A stretch of 64,000 nt of DNA from Bdellovibrio bacteriovorus (GTDB lineage: Bacteria > Bdellovibrionota > Bdellovibrionia > Bdellovibrionales > Bdellovibrionaceae): NCBI RefSeq assembly GCF_002208115.1, contig NZ_CP020946.1:1488001-1552000 (forward strand), written 5' to 3'. Shown one piece after another: positions 32,607 to 41,720 of this stretch. Below the pieces are notes generated by a model. The model worked only from the letters and a program-made list of their open reading frames with translations, was not told where the DNA came from and searched no databases. The position numbers were made by a program, and so were the translations under genes. Numbering within the stretch: the stretch's first letter is position 1; every line of letters begins with the position of its first letter.

Positions 32607-33710
32607 ATGACTGTGACTTCGTTTTCGGCCCGTGTGTCCTTGTTGGCTTTGACCACTATTCTTGCAACGTCTTGTGCGGAAAAAAGCCAGGCGCCCGAGT
32701 CTTTGACCTTAAAAATGATGCGCATGCAGGCGGAAAACAACTATCAGTCTGAGATTCCGCAAAAAGATCTGAAATCAGTCAAAAAAGTTCAGCGTGTGGC
32801 CTTTGTTTGCTGCGCCCATCAGGATCAGGAGCAAAACCTGTGGCAGCAGGTTTCTGCGAAAAATCCGGACGTGGTGGTCTTTACCGGGAACAGTGTCAGC
32901 GCGGTTCGCTACGATGAAAAACCATTGGGCGCGCAATACAAAAAACTGGATCAAATCGAAGGTTATCGTCAACTGCGCGGCAAAGCGCCTTTCATGGCGG
33001 TGTGGGATGGACTGGATTTCGGTCTTCGTCACGGGGACTCGGGCTTTGAAGGCAAATACGAAAGTCGCGAAGCTTTCCTGAATTATTGGAATTACATCCC
33101 GAAACTTCAGCCTAAATCCGCCAAGGGGGTCGAACACTCGGTCATTCTGGGGGCGCCGGGGCAGCGTGTGCAAATCATCATGCTGGACACACGTTTCTAT
33201 GCGACACCATGGCTGGATACCGGTGTGGACGGGGTGTTTAAGAAAAATTGGAACCGCTCAGATTCTTTGTTGGGAACCGGGCAGTGGAACTGGCTTGAAA
33301 ACGAACTTCGCAAAGAAGCCGAATACCGTGTGATCGTGTCCCCGTTGCAGATGGCAGCCAACACCGGTGGCCAGGAGCGCTGGGGCTTGTTCCCGCTGGA
33401 TCGTCAGAAGTTCTTTGATACCTTGCGCGCCACCAATGCCAGGAAAGTGGTGATTGTCAGCGGCAACCGTGGCTTTGGCTCTGTTGGTAAAGTGGATCTG
33501 CTGGAAGGTTATGGGCCGCTGTATGATCTGACCGTGGGCCCGATGAACGGTGAAACCAGCCCGCGTGAAAAAGACTTCCACTATGTGGGTAGCGCCTTAG
33601 AGGCCTTTAATTTCGGCCTGCTAGAGTGGGACTGGAAAGCCAAAACAGTTCACCTGAAACTGGTGGATGAAAGCGGCAAGACGGCGCAGGAAATGAAATT
33701 GAGTTTGTAA
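32607..33710 (+). CDS. PhoD-like lipoprotein, probably catalytically inactive
   Basis: 367 residues. Lipoprotein signal ending LATSCAEKSQ. The body follows the PhoD alkaline phosphatase/phosphodiesterase plan in order, including LLGTGQWNWLENEL, which corresponds to the family's LG..QW.WL block. The metal-binding motifs are all altered: GDN(I/V)Y is TGNSVSA, WDDHD is WDGLD, and SGD.H is SGNRGFG. With those Asp and His ligands lost, hydrolysis is unlikely and a binding or structural role is more plausible. AGGAAGGA lies before the ATG. It ends at a bidirectional terminator. Confidence 0.75.
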   Translation: MTVTSFSARVSLLALTTILATSCAEKSQAPESLTLKMMRMQAENNYQSEIPQKDLKSVKKVQRVAFVCCAHQDQEQNLWQQVSAKNPDVVVFTGNSVSAVRYDEKPLGAQYKKLDQIEGYRQLRGKAPFMAVWDGLDFGLRHGDSGFEGKYESREAFLNYWNYIPKLQPKSAKGVEHSVILGAPGQRVQIIMLDTRFYATPWLDTGVDGVFKKNWNRSDSLLGTGQWNWLENELRKEAEYRVIVSPLQMAANTGGQERWGLFPLDRQKFFDTLRATNARKVVIVSGNRGFGSVGKVDLLEGYGPLYDLTVGPMNGETSPREKDFHYVGSALEAFNFGLLEWDWKAKTVHLKLVDESGKTAQEMKLSL

Positions 33711-33730
33711 TTTGAAAATTCCGAAAATAA

Positions 33731-33757
33731 AAAACCCGCGATCTTCGCGGGTTTTTT
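33731..33757 (+). terminator. Bidirectional Rho-independent terminator
   Basis: A perfect 10-bp stem (aaaacccgcg / cgcgggtttt) with a 5-nt loop has T runs on both strands. It serves the PhoD-like gene and the convergent gene whose stop codon begins at 33758. Confidence 0.9.
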
Positions 33758-34367
33758 ATTTGTGGCCGGCTTTGCCTTTTTGGTATTTGTAAGACGCTTT
33801 TCGGTGCAGCAGTTTTTCGTAAAAGGCACTTTGTTTGTCGATGCTCACTTCTAGCTCTTTGGATTCGACCTGGCGGCAGATGTTCAGAGCGTGCAGGGTG
33901 TCTTCGGGATCGTATTTGTTCTGGTATTCACCGGTGACACTGTTCATCTGGCGTAAGAGTTCTTTTTTTAAAAGGGCGATGGAATCCGGATCCAGTTGGG
34001 CTTTTGGGGTGACAGCCTGAGCTTTGGCTTCCTTGGTGGTGTCTTCAAAGGACACGTTGCCGATGGTGCCGTCTTTTTGGAAATTGATCGTGCGATAGAA
34101 GGGCTGGCCTTTTTCTTCCAGTTTCACGGTCATGCTTTGATCGGCGTATTTGTGATCCAGAACACTGACAGAATCACTGGTGATGAAATAGATCTTTTTT
34201 CCGGAAATCAGCGTAAAAGGAGTGGGGGAGGTGACTTCCAGCTTAAAGGTGCGGGCGTCGGATTTGCCATCCAAAGCCTCGTGGCAGGCAATCAAGCGCG
34301 CCAGCTCCTGCGACGCAAGAGCGTGATTTGCGAACATGAGCATGCTGGCAAACAGAACAATTTTCAT
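33756..34367 (-). CDS. Secreted protein, unknown function
   Basis: 203 residues. Signal peptide MKIVLFASMLMFANHALA. The mature part has a beta-rich first half (FTLISGKKIYFITSDSVSVL) and a helical second half rich in Lys and Gln, with two Cys residues (LIACHEAL and ALNICRQV). No family is recognised. It shares a terminator with the convergent PhoD-like gene and lies 65 bp from the end of the large lipoprotein gene on the same strand. Confidence 0.7.
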   Translation of the reverse strand: MKIVLFASMLMFANHALASQELARLIACHEALDGKSDARTFKLEVTSPTPFTLISGKKIYFITSDSVSVLDHKYADQSMTVKLEEKGQPFYRTINFQKDGTIGNVSFEDTTKEAKAQAVTPKAQLDPDSIALLKKELLRQMNSVTGEYQNKYDPEDTLHALNICRQVESKELEVSIDKQSAFYEKLLHRKASYKYQKGKAGHK

Positions 34368-34432
34368 AATTTAAGGATAAAAGGAATTCCCAAAGACCGC
34401 AAAGTCGTCCAAGGGGAATTCCCGATTTGAGA

Positions 34433-37400
34433 CTATTTCACCAGGTACATGCCTGGGTAAGCAGGTGCTGGCATCTGGAACAGCTGCTCCATCATCTTGG
34501 TCGCCTGAACCTGAGGATCTTCGTCTTTTTCCGCACCCTGAGGCATACCAGCGTTACCGCGCATTGCGATCACGAAGCGGTTGAAGTCTTGCGTGGATCT
34601 CAGCGCGATAAAGAAGTTGCGGTTGCGGGAATCGCCACTGTCCTGCATCTGAGAGCTGCTGGTTTCCTGAGCGATCAGATAGTAGTTCTCAGTGATGTCC
34701 ATTGGCTCAGTGTGAGTCACACCGTCACACACCATGATACCACGAGTGACTGCCGCCGCTTTTTCAGCCTCCGTCAGTTGTGAGTTCAGCACCATCAGAT
34801 AGTCCTTGCGACCAAACCAGGATTTCGTGTCCTTGATAAACAAAGTCGGGTTCAGGCGCACGATTGCGCACTGTTCGTACTTGTTCACGCGAATCTTCAT
34901 CTGGCTTTGTTGAACCGTCATGGAAGTGGAACCATTCACAGAAATCGAGTTGCTGGAAGCTTTCGCGTCGGTGGTGGCCCAGGACATCGTGTAACCCAGG
35001 TCCGCGCTGACAGACAAAAGATCCATGAACTTCTTGGACAAACCAATCTTAGCAGACACACTTGTGGAAGTCGTCACGGATTTAGAGTGGGAAGCGCTCA
35101 AAGAGAAGCTTGTCCCCACAGTCAGACCCTGATTCAGACCCTTCAGGTATTGAGTGTTGCCGACTTCTTTGATCAGCATCTGTTTTTCAACCATGAAGAA
35201 CTTAGAAGCGTCTTTTTTAACTGCGTGGAAGCAATCCATACCAAACGCCGGAGCAATATTAGGCATGATCGCGCCACCTTTGGCAGCGTACATTTTTCTC
35301 ATATAGTCGCTGGCCCAGAACGCACACATTCTTTGTGCCGCTTCGTTGGACAACTTGCCCGTGGAAACCAGGGAATACAAATCAGACTTCGTCACAATCA
35401 GGCGGTCCGCCAGGTTCGTTGAACCTACCAAAGCTTTTACCAGTGGCTGCTCTTTTTCAAGGTTTGGCAAAGCCAGCAGATCCAGATTGTTTTCTTTGGC
35501 AAACTGCGCCGCCTGAGATCGGTTCTTGATGTTGCTTGCGATCTCGGCTTTCACTTTCAGACCTTCGGCCACGATACGAGCCACCACGTTCTTTTCAGAA
35601 GTGTTGTTTTCGCCTTTACCTTTCAGCAGGTAAGTGCTGATCGCTGCCGGGTCCATAATGCGAAGCGGACGGGTCGTTTCATCGATATTCAGAGTGATCG
35701 GACCAATGAAAGTTGGATTTTCCAACACAGAACCAGCATCAATCGCAGAGTCCGCGTGCTGAGAGGCGTCTTTCATGCGCACTTCGCCTTTTTCAATCAC
35801 GACCTTGGATTCATCCACCGGATGCAGTTCCACCAGGATGTTGTTGCGATTACCCAGGGCTTTAAGATCCTGAGTTTGGAAGGTCACGTCCGTGTTGATC
35901 AGGCCGTTCATGACGTTCACGAAGCGGTCTGCAGATGTAACATAAGTGTTCTTCTGGTCATAGTCGCGGTTTTGCACGATGGCCAGTTTCATCAAGTAAA
36001 CGCCATCACGCAGTTTTTGAGCTTCCGCGCGGCCGTTGGCCAAGCTTGAATAGATCAAAAGGCGAGGGTCCATCTTGAACTGGATTTTCTTGGTCACAGT
36101 CAGGTTCAGTTGTGCATCCACGTTGTAGTTGTAGGACAAAGTGTTGTAGCTGAAGCTGTCCAGCAGGATTTGCGTGCGTGGACGACTTTCTTTTTCACAG
36201 CTCAGGATCAGCTTTTCAGTTGGATCCACATAACGCATGTCACGAGCCACCTGACCCCAGGATTCCCATGGGTTCACGATGATTTCCAGTTTTTCCTTCA
36301 TGCCCAGGTCTTCGTTTTCGATCTGAACATAACCTTTCAAATAGCGCTGACAATCGAAGTATTTAAATGAAATGCTTTCATCCCAGCTCAGGCATGAGTT
36401 GTTGTCCGTCTTCAAGGACACAGAAGAAGACGTCTCCGCTTCGTTTTGGCGGAACTTAGTGACTTTGAATGTGTGAGCGCGCGTGTTCTTCTGATCCAGG
36501 CCGTTTCTTACGCAGGCCTTGATATTATAGAACACTTCACGAGTGGACGTTGTTTCAGAGCCCACGCGGATAAAGCGGAATTCCAACTGGGATACTTCAA
36601 TTTTTGGTTTCTGGTAAGTGTCTTCGTTCATTTTGCCAGCCGGAGTGACTTGTGCCACTTCCTGCATCTGAGCATTCACATAGTTGCTGATTTTGAAACC
36701 TTTGGTTTGAGCTACAATCGTGTTCAACTTCAGGAAAGAAGACCCTTTGATCTGATCGTATTCACCCAGGAAGTAAACGCCATCAAATGCGGTCAGGCCC
36801 TGGGGACCGTTCACCGGAGAAAGCTCCAGACCCAGCATGATTTGACCGCGAGTAGGCAAAGCTGGAAGGTGCATCGGGGATTTGATCGCCAATGAACCGT
36901 TTTCCATTTTGACGTCCATCACCGGAGTCTCAGACATCTGGCGGCGGATTTCCTGGTTGTCGTGCTGATAGATATGGATCAGCTTCATGCGCGCTTTGAA
37001 AGATCCCGCCGTCAGGGCGCGCAGGAACATTTCGCCGTTCATTTTTGTAAGCTGAATGGATGGATTCGGGCGCATTTCCACCAGCAGGGTCACGCCATCG
37101 GTAGTCATTTTCTGTTCTGTTACGAACAGACGACCATCTTCCACCCACAAAGGGCGAGTGGCTTGAGCGTTGTCAGCAGAAAGGCCTTTCAAAGCCAGTT
37201 TGCCTTGTTCCTGGTTGTCCACCAGGCGAGGGATGTTGTTGCCATCATCCGGATTCAAAACCGGAGTCAAAGTTTCGCCATGGGACCAAGGGTTGATCGC
37301 ATAAGCCACTTTTTGAGAACCGCGGTGAACGCCCGTGCCTTTGATGGTTCTTTCGATGCGGATGTACTGGGATTCTGCCAGGAAGTTAAAGCTCACGCGC

Positions 37401-37729
37401 TCAGCCCAAGTCAGGCAGCCGGCTTTGTCAGTTGTAACTTTCTGCTGTGTTTCTTCCACCATGAAATCATGACCCGCCACGACCTTGTCATAAGCGACGT
37501 CTTTGATACATGCCTGAAGATTGAAAACTTTGGAAGATGGCAGGGCAAAGTCACCCTGAACGCTGACTTCCAAAGCTTTGGATTTATCAGCCATAGGTTG
37601 CGCGGTGAAAGTCGCAGCCCCTGTGCCCGTGCTTTCTTTGTCCTGCGGAGAAGGAAGATTACATCCTGCCAGTGACAATGCATAAAGACTTAAGATGGCT
37701 TTAAGGATTGTCAGTTTAGATGTTTGCAT
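34433..37729 (-). CDS. Large lipoprotein with an internal duplication, unknown function
   Basis: 1098 residues. Signal peptide ending LSLAGC, so a lipoprotein. Two copies of a domain are visible, at about residues 60-152 and 380-490. Each runs VF(Y)N.(Q/K)AC.., then H.F.V, a C-L-(T/S)-W-(A/D)-E-(R/S) block, and ends NPW(S/E)-x-(G/W)-G. The last 250 residues contain a low-complexity Ser/Thr region (SHSKSVTTSTSVSAK). No enzyme motif is seen. The start overlaps the preceding barrel gene by 14 bp, so a lipoprotein-barrel complex at the outer membrane is a reasonable inference. Confidence 0.75.
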   Translation of the reverse strand: MQTSKLTILKAILSLYALSLAGCNLPSPQDKESTGTGAATFTAQPMADKSKALEVSVQGDFALPSSKVFNLQACIKDVAYDKVVAGHDFMVEETQQKVTTDKAGCLTWAERVSFNFLAESQYIRIERTIKGTGVHRGSQKVAYAINPWSHGETLTPVLNPDDGNNIPRLVDNQEQGKLALKGLSADNAQATRPLWVEDGRLFVTEQKMTTDGVTLLVEMRPNPSIQLTKMNGEMFLRALTAGSFKARMKLIHIYQHDNQEIRRQMSETPVMDVKMENGSLAIKSPMHLPALPTRGQIMLGLELSPVNGPQGLTAFDGVYFLGEYDQIKGSSFLKLNTIVAQTKGFKISNYVNAQMQEVAQVTPAGKMNEDTYQKPKIEVSQLEFRFIRVGSETTSTREVFYNIKACVRNGLDQKNTRAHTFKVTKFRQNEAETSSSVSLKTDNNSCLSWDESISFKYFDCQRYLKGYVQIENEDLGMKEKLEIIVNPWESWGQVARDMRYVDPTEKLILSCEKESRPRTQILLDSFSYNTLSYNYNVDAQLNLTVTKKIQFKMDPRLLIYSSLANGRAEAQKLRDGVYLMKLAIVQNRDYDQKNTYVTSADRFVNVMNGLINTDVTFQTQDLKALGNRNNILVELHPVDESKVVIEKGEVRMKDASQHADSAIDAGSVLENPTFIGPITLNIDETTRPLRIMDPAAISTYLLKGKGENNTSEKNVVARIVAEGLKVKAEIASNIKNRSQAAQFAKENNLDLLALPNLEKEQPLVKALVGSTNLADRLIVTKSDLYSLVSTGKLSNEAAQRMCAFWASDYMRKMYAAKGGAIMPNIAPAFGMDCFHAVKKDASKFFMVEKQMLIKEVGNTQYLKGLNQGLTVGTSFSLSASHSKSVTTSTSVSAKIGLSKKFMDLLSVSADLGYTMSWATTDAKASSNSISVNGSTSMTVQQSQMKIRVNKYEQCAIVRLNPTLFIKDTKSWFGRKDYLMVLNSQLTEAEKAAAVTRGIMVCDGVTHTEPMDITENYYLIAQETSSSQMQDSGDSRNRNFFIALRSTQDFNRFVIAMRGNAGMPQGAEKDEDPQVQATKMMEQLFQMPAPAYPGMYLVK

Positions 37730-38849
37730 AGAAAGTCTCCAGCTTGATCATCAAAGTCTTTTCGCGGGATTGGGGATCGCGATTAAACATCACTTCTGAA
37801 TCCGTGTATTTCACGCCGATATTGAAACCTTCCTTTTTAAAGGAAAGGTAGCTTTCAGCGGAATAGCCCACGCGGTTGGTTTCAAAACCACCAGCGTTAA
37901 AGTAAGCCACCGCTGCTTCCGGAGCGATGGAGAAATAGCTGCCTTCAATAACCAGATCTGTATTTTTGCCGAAGTGGAACTCACCCGCGGCAAAGTAACG
38001 GGTTGCGGTGTTCTGGTCGGATGGAGCTTTGGTGTTTTGCAGGTATTCGCCACCAGCTCTGAAATCAAACAGAGAAAACACCGGGAATTCAAATTCAGTC
38101 GCGGCCTCGATGCCTTCGTATTTATACATGAATGCGTACTGGGCTTCGGAAAGCTTTTCAACTTCATTCCCCAACAGATTGGACTGCTGAGCCACCGCAG
38201 AAGGCAGATTGTTATACATGAAGTATCCAACAGAGGATTTCCAGAAAAGGTTCTGGGCGGCCTGTACCTGGAATTTAAGGGCTGCGGTGTTCAAGGATGG
38301 TGTCTTTTCAAGTTCTTTGGTGTTCGTGCTCAAAGAAGTTGAAGTCGGGATTGCGGATTCCACAGAAAGGCTTGTTTTAGTCAGGCCCGCTTTCATCAGG
38401 GCTTCCAGGCGAGCTGCGGGGAAGGCAATGCCATCCACCAATAGATTTGTATGCATGTGGCGCTGATTCAAGGCACCCGCTGACAGGCGCAACGCCGAGA
38501 ATGGCAGATAATGAGCTGCCGCCTGGTTCAGGATGATCTTGTTTTCAGCTCTGTCGGCACCATCCACGCTCTGGGTTTGGCCTGATTGCAGGCGCAAAGA
38601 AGGCTGGATGTCCAACTGCAAGGAACGGCTTAGAAGGTATTTGGCTTTGATATCTGTACGGATATCAACGACTTTGGATTGGCTGCGCTCATCGTGCACG
38701 TCAGAGCCTGCAAGGCGCAGTCTCCACTCGGCATCGAAGCGGCTGCTTTCTTTGGTCTCAGGCATAGCTGCGCTGATCTGACTTTGCGCATAGCTTTGCG
38801 CCGTCAGTATCAGAATGAGACAAAGTGTTGATAATGCAGTTCTTTTCAT
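37716..38849 (-). CDS. Outer-membrane barrel protein, unknown function
   Basis: 377 residues. Signal peptide MKRTALSTLCLILILTAQSYA. The body shows alternating polar and aromatic strands typical of a 14- to 16-strand porin-like barrel (for example FDAEWRLRLAGSDVHDE, YFAAGEFHFGKNTDLVIEG, GFNIGVKYTDSEVMF). No specific family is recognised. It heads a two-gene unit with the large lipoprotein (14-bp overlap). Confidence 0.72.
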   Translation of the reverse strand: MKRTALSTLCLILILTAQSYAQSQISAAMPETKESSRFDAEWRLRLAGSDVHDERSQSKVVDIRTDIKAKYLLSRSLQLDIQPSLRLQSGQTQSVDGADRAENKIILNQAAAHYLPFSALRLSAGALNQRHMHTNLLVDGIAFPAARLEALMKAGLTKTSLSVESAIPTSTSLSTNTKELEKTPSLNTAALKFQVQAAQNLFWKSSVGYFMYNNLPSAVAQQSNLLGNEVEKLSEAQYAFMYKYEGIEAATEFEFPVFSLFDFRAGGEYLQNTKAPSDQNTATRYFAAGEFHFGKNTDLVIEGSYFSIAPEAAVAYFNAGGFETNRVGYSAESYLSFKKEGFNIGVKYTDSEVMFNRDPQSREKTLMIKLETFYANI

Positions 38850-39062
38850 GCCAACCCCATATTCCTACCCACATCATTTCAAGTTCCGTGCGCGGGTTTG
38901 GCGTTACCATTTCAAAGATATAAGACTTAATAGAAAGGCCTTGGACAGTGTGCCCTCAATTGTCACAGCAGGGTAAAAAAGCCAATGAGGGCTCACAATC
39001 CCCAATAGAGGGCTGCAAGGAGGGATTTCGAATGAAATTCTTAATTTCAGAATTGAGACAGT

Positions 39063-39533
39063 TTATTTATAGACCTGTTTGCAAGAGCTTTCGCAGGCGG
39101 CCGCGTCCCGGGCCGATTCGCCAAACTGTGCGCCGCGAGCAGTGGCTTTATAGTCGTCTTCATCGAAGCGCGTTTTATAATTGCAGTCGGTGATGTCCCG
39201 GTCTTCTTTCAGCCAGCCCACATAGTCCGCCGTGTGATAGCTGGTTTCCTGAGAAATGCGGCAGCCGATGTAACAATGAGCCAGCTTGTCGGTGCCCATC
39301 TTTTCGGCCTTGGTTTTTTCGCTCTTGTAAACGTTGTAAGCCTTGATCAAGGAAAACGGATTTCCAGCTCCCGGGTTTTGCTCAGCCCAGTCGGCGCGGA
39401 AGGCGTCGTATTCGTCAGCGCTGGTGAAGGCCTGACGGGTGTTCGGGTTGCGCTCTTTTTGATAGCAGAGTGGGTCTGCTGCTTGCGCAACAGAAGAGAG
39501 GCTGATGATAAGGGCGATCAGGATTTTTGCCAT
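39063..39533 (-). CDS. Small Cys-rich secreted protein
   Basis: 156 residues from ATG 39533; the frame opens with a TTG at 39551, but the ATG begins the signal peptide directly (MAKILIALIISLSSVAQAA). The mature part has six Cys, paired within motifs such as DKLAHCYIGCRISQ and ACESSCKQ, so disulphides are likely. The DKLAHC..xC phrase recalls small exported proteins annotated near toxin or lysis genes, but I cannot name a family. Its location next to the ClC channel unit is probably incidental. Confidence 0.65.
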   Translation of the reverse strand: MAKILIALIISLSSVAQAADPLCYQKERNPNTRQAFTSADEYDAFRADWAEQNPGAGNPFSLIKAYNVYKSEKTKAEKMGTDKLAHCYIGCRISQETSYHTADYVGWLKEDRDITDCNYKTRFDEDDYKATARGAQFGESARDAAACESSCKQVYK

Positions 39534-39623
39534 AAGGGCAAAATCTATCAAAGTCGCCCCCGAGGTGCCCGTGAAAATTCAGCAAGGTGAATTTTTATAA
39601 TACCAGTGACGATTTATGGCTAG

Positions 39624-39995
39624 CTAGGTTTCAGGTATTGAAATGCGAACAACCGATGCGCAGTTCTGGCAGATTTCCGTGTGTTCCTCAAAAAAGGCGG
39701 CTTTGCCAATTGTCACTGGCGTTTTGCAATGCGGGCAGTGGATCGAGCCCGACAAGATCTCGTGACGGAACTTTCGCGCGCGTACGGACAGATAGATTCC
39801 CAGAATAAAAAATAACGGCGTCAGAACAAAGTGCACCACTGGAAGCAGAATACTGAAAATCGCTAGGCCCCAGAACATTCCCAGCTTTTGCAATGACTTG
39901 ATCAGAACTTCACGCGGGGAATACGAGCGGATGTCGGCGGTGCCGTACTCGACATGATCGCTGCCGGCGGTGGCTTGAATGCGTTGCTGACTCAT
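39624..39995 (-). CDS. Small membrane protein with zinc-ribbon-like tail
   Basis: 123 residues. Two membrane helices at about residues 38-68 (LGMFWGLAIFSILLPVVHFV, LTPLFFILGIYLSVRA). The C-terminal 45 residues carry CPHC and CQNC pairs, a zinc-ribbon pattern. The ATG overlaps the stop of the ClC channel gene (ATGA), so the two are coupled. A regulatory or assembly role for the channel is possible; no family is recognised. Confidence 0.7.
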   Translation of the reverse strand: MSQQRIQATAGSDHVEYGTADIRSYSPREVLIKSLQKLGMFWGLAIFSILLPVVHFVLTPLFFILGIYLSVRARKFRHEILSGSIHCPHCKTPVTIGKAAFFEEHTEICQNCASVVRISIPET

Positions 39996-41320
39996 GAGTG
40001 GGATCCTCCGTAGTATTCATGGGGAACCTTCAGGCCCCGGCGTGCGATTTTTTCAGTCATGATAGAGTTTTTCATAATCACGGTTGAAATCAAATAAGCA
40101 ATACAACAGCACCCCAATAAAGGAACCAGGCCCACGGGTTGTTTGGTTCCTTCCAGGGCGAACAGTACGGATGCCAAGAGTGCTCGTGAAGATCCGGCAA
40201 ACAGGGCTGCCATTCCGATCAGGGCCATGGTGTTTATATCCGTGTGCAGTTCGGGAACAAATCGAGCCAGCAGCGTTCCAATGATAAATCCGAAAGCGGC
40301 GCCCAAAGTCAGTAGTGGTGCCAGGGTCCCGCCGGACGTTCCGCTTCCCAGCGCAATGGCCCAGGCCAGGAACTTCCATACGAAGATGCTTACTGCGGCG
40401 CCGACGGTAAGACTGCCCGCAAGACTCAGCGATATATTGCCATAGCCCACACCCAAGGAGCGTGGCTCAATCAGGCCGATAATGCCCACAGCAAGGCCGC
40501 CAAGTGCGGGCCACCACATCCAGTGAAGGGGGATTTTTTCAAAGTGGTCTTCCACCCAGTAAATGGACTTCGTGACAACGACCGCCAGTAATCCCATGAC
40601 AGCGCCAAACGCCAGATATGTCAGCAGCCCGGTCATGTCCGGGGCCTGAATAGGCGGCATGGTGAAGAAAGCTTCCGTGTGCATAAAGGCTGAACGCAAA
40701 GTCGCCGCCACCGCGGTCGCCAGCGCCACGGGAACAAAAGATTTGGGACGGTATTCAAAAAGGAGCAGTTCGATGGCCAGCAGTACCGCCGATAACGGTG
40801 TGCCAAAGATCGCCGTCATGCCTGCCGCTGCGCCGGAAGCCAGAATGATTTTTCGTTCGTAAGCGCTGACCGGCACAATCTGTCCCAGCCAGGATCCCAG
40901 GGCACCGCCGGTGGCGATGATCGGGCCTTCGGCGCCGAAAGGGCCGCCGGAACCAATGGCGATGGCTGATGACAGGGGTTTTAGGAATGTGATGCGACGG
41001 GGGATGCGACTTTCTTTTTGCAGGATATTTTCCATCGCTTCAGGAATGCCATGACCGCGGATGCTGGCAGATCCAAATCTTGCCATGGCTCCAACAATCA
41101 AACCACCGATGACCGGTACCACGACAGCCCAGGCACCTAGAGTGTTGTCTGCGGGATTGCTTTCTGCCACAGAGAATGTTTGGAAATAGAAAAGGTTCGT
41201 GAACAGGGCAATTCCCAAAAGCAGCAGCTTTGCCACCAGAACACTGGCGACAGCCACGAGGCAGCTCAAAACACAGATCAGCAGAATGCGACGACGTTGC
41301 TTCAATTCATTTGAAAACAC
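39992..41320 (-). CDS. ClC-family chloride channel or chloride/proton exchanger
   Basis: 442 residues with 10 or more membrane segments. Selectivity-filter motifs of the ClC family are visible: GHGIPEAM, GSGGPFGAEGPIIATGG (with the gating Glu in G-A-E-G-P), and GSGTSGGTLAPLLTLGAAFG. ClC proteins move chloride or other anions, often with counter-movement of protons, across the inner membrane. The Lys of the classic GKEGP is Ala here. The start is GTG at 41320, with GGGAG upstream. Coupled to the small zinc-ribbon membrane gene. Channel versus exchanger cannot be decided by eye. Confidence 0.88.
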   Translation of the reverse strand: MFSNELKQRRRILLICVLSCLVAVASVLVAKLLLLGIALFTNLFYFQTFSVAESNPADNTLGAWAVVVPVIGGLIVGAMARFGSASIRGHGIPEAMENILQKESRIPRRITFLKPLSSAIAIGSGGPFGAEGPIIATGGALGSWLGQIVPVSAYERKIILASGAAAGMTAIFGTPLSAVLLAIELLLFEYRPKSFVPVALATAVAATLRSAFMHTEAFFTMPPIQAPDMTGLLTYLAFGAVMGLLAVVVTKSIYWVEDHFEKIPLHWMWWPALGGLAVGIIGLIEPRSLGVGYGNISLSLAGSLTVGAAVSIFVWKFLAWAIALGSGTSGGTLAPLLTLGAAFGFIIGTLLARFVPELHTDINTMALIGMAALFAGSSRALLASVLFALEGTKQPVGLVPLLGCCCIAYLISTVIMKNSIMTEKIARRGLKVPHEYYGGSHS

Positions 41321-41720
41321 TAAAACTCCCAGGCGGTCAGACAGTGCGACAGAACTTCTGCCTGTCAGTGTGAGGGGTCAATGCATGAGGCTTTGCATCG
41401 AAACGGTGTGTCATGGATTTATATCTATAATATGCACCAACATAAAAATAATTTTGTTCCGCCATGTGTGGCGAGGGCGGCGGGGGTGGAGAAGCGTGAA
41501 ATCGGAAACTGCATAAAAGCAATTTTTCATTCGAGAAACTTGTTTGTACAGTAAGAGGATGTAAGAGGATCGCGACTTGCTTGGAGGAGTAAATCGTTCG
41601 TTTCGCCAACTATTCCCTGACCTAAAAATAATATTGTGTTGTGTCATCTTGCATTTGTCCCTTTACGATTTGCTGGACCATGGTCTGTAATTGAAATGTT
41701 ACATTAATGAGGGGGTAACA
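41321..41720. other. Gene-free region upstream of the Agl/Glt-like operon
   Basis: No convincing gene is seen. The region separates the divergent ClC gene from the ten-gene operon and must carry promoters for one or both. GAGGGGG at 41709-41715 is the ribosome-binding site of the first operon gene. I could not identify a clear promoter by eye. Confidence 0.5.

Noticed and set aside
41337..41609. Minus-strand open frame of about 90 codons upstream of the Agl/Glt-like operon
   Set aside because: Composition is not coding-like, there is no good ribosome-binding site, and it lies where promoters are expected.
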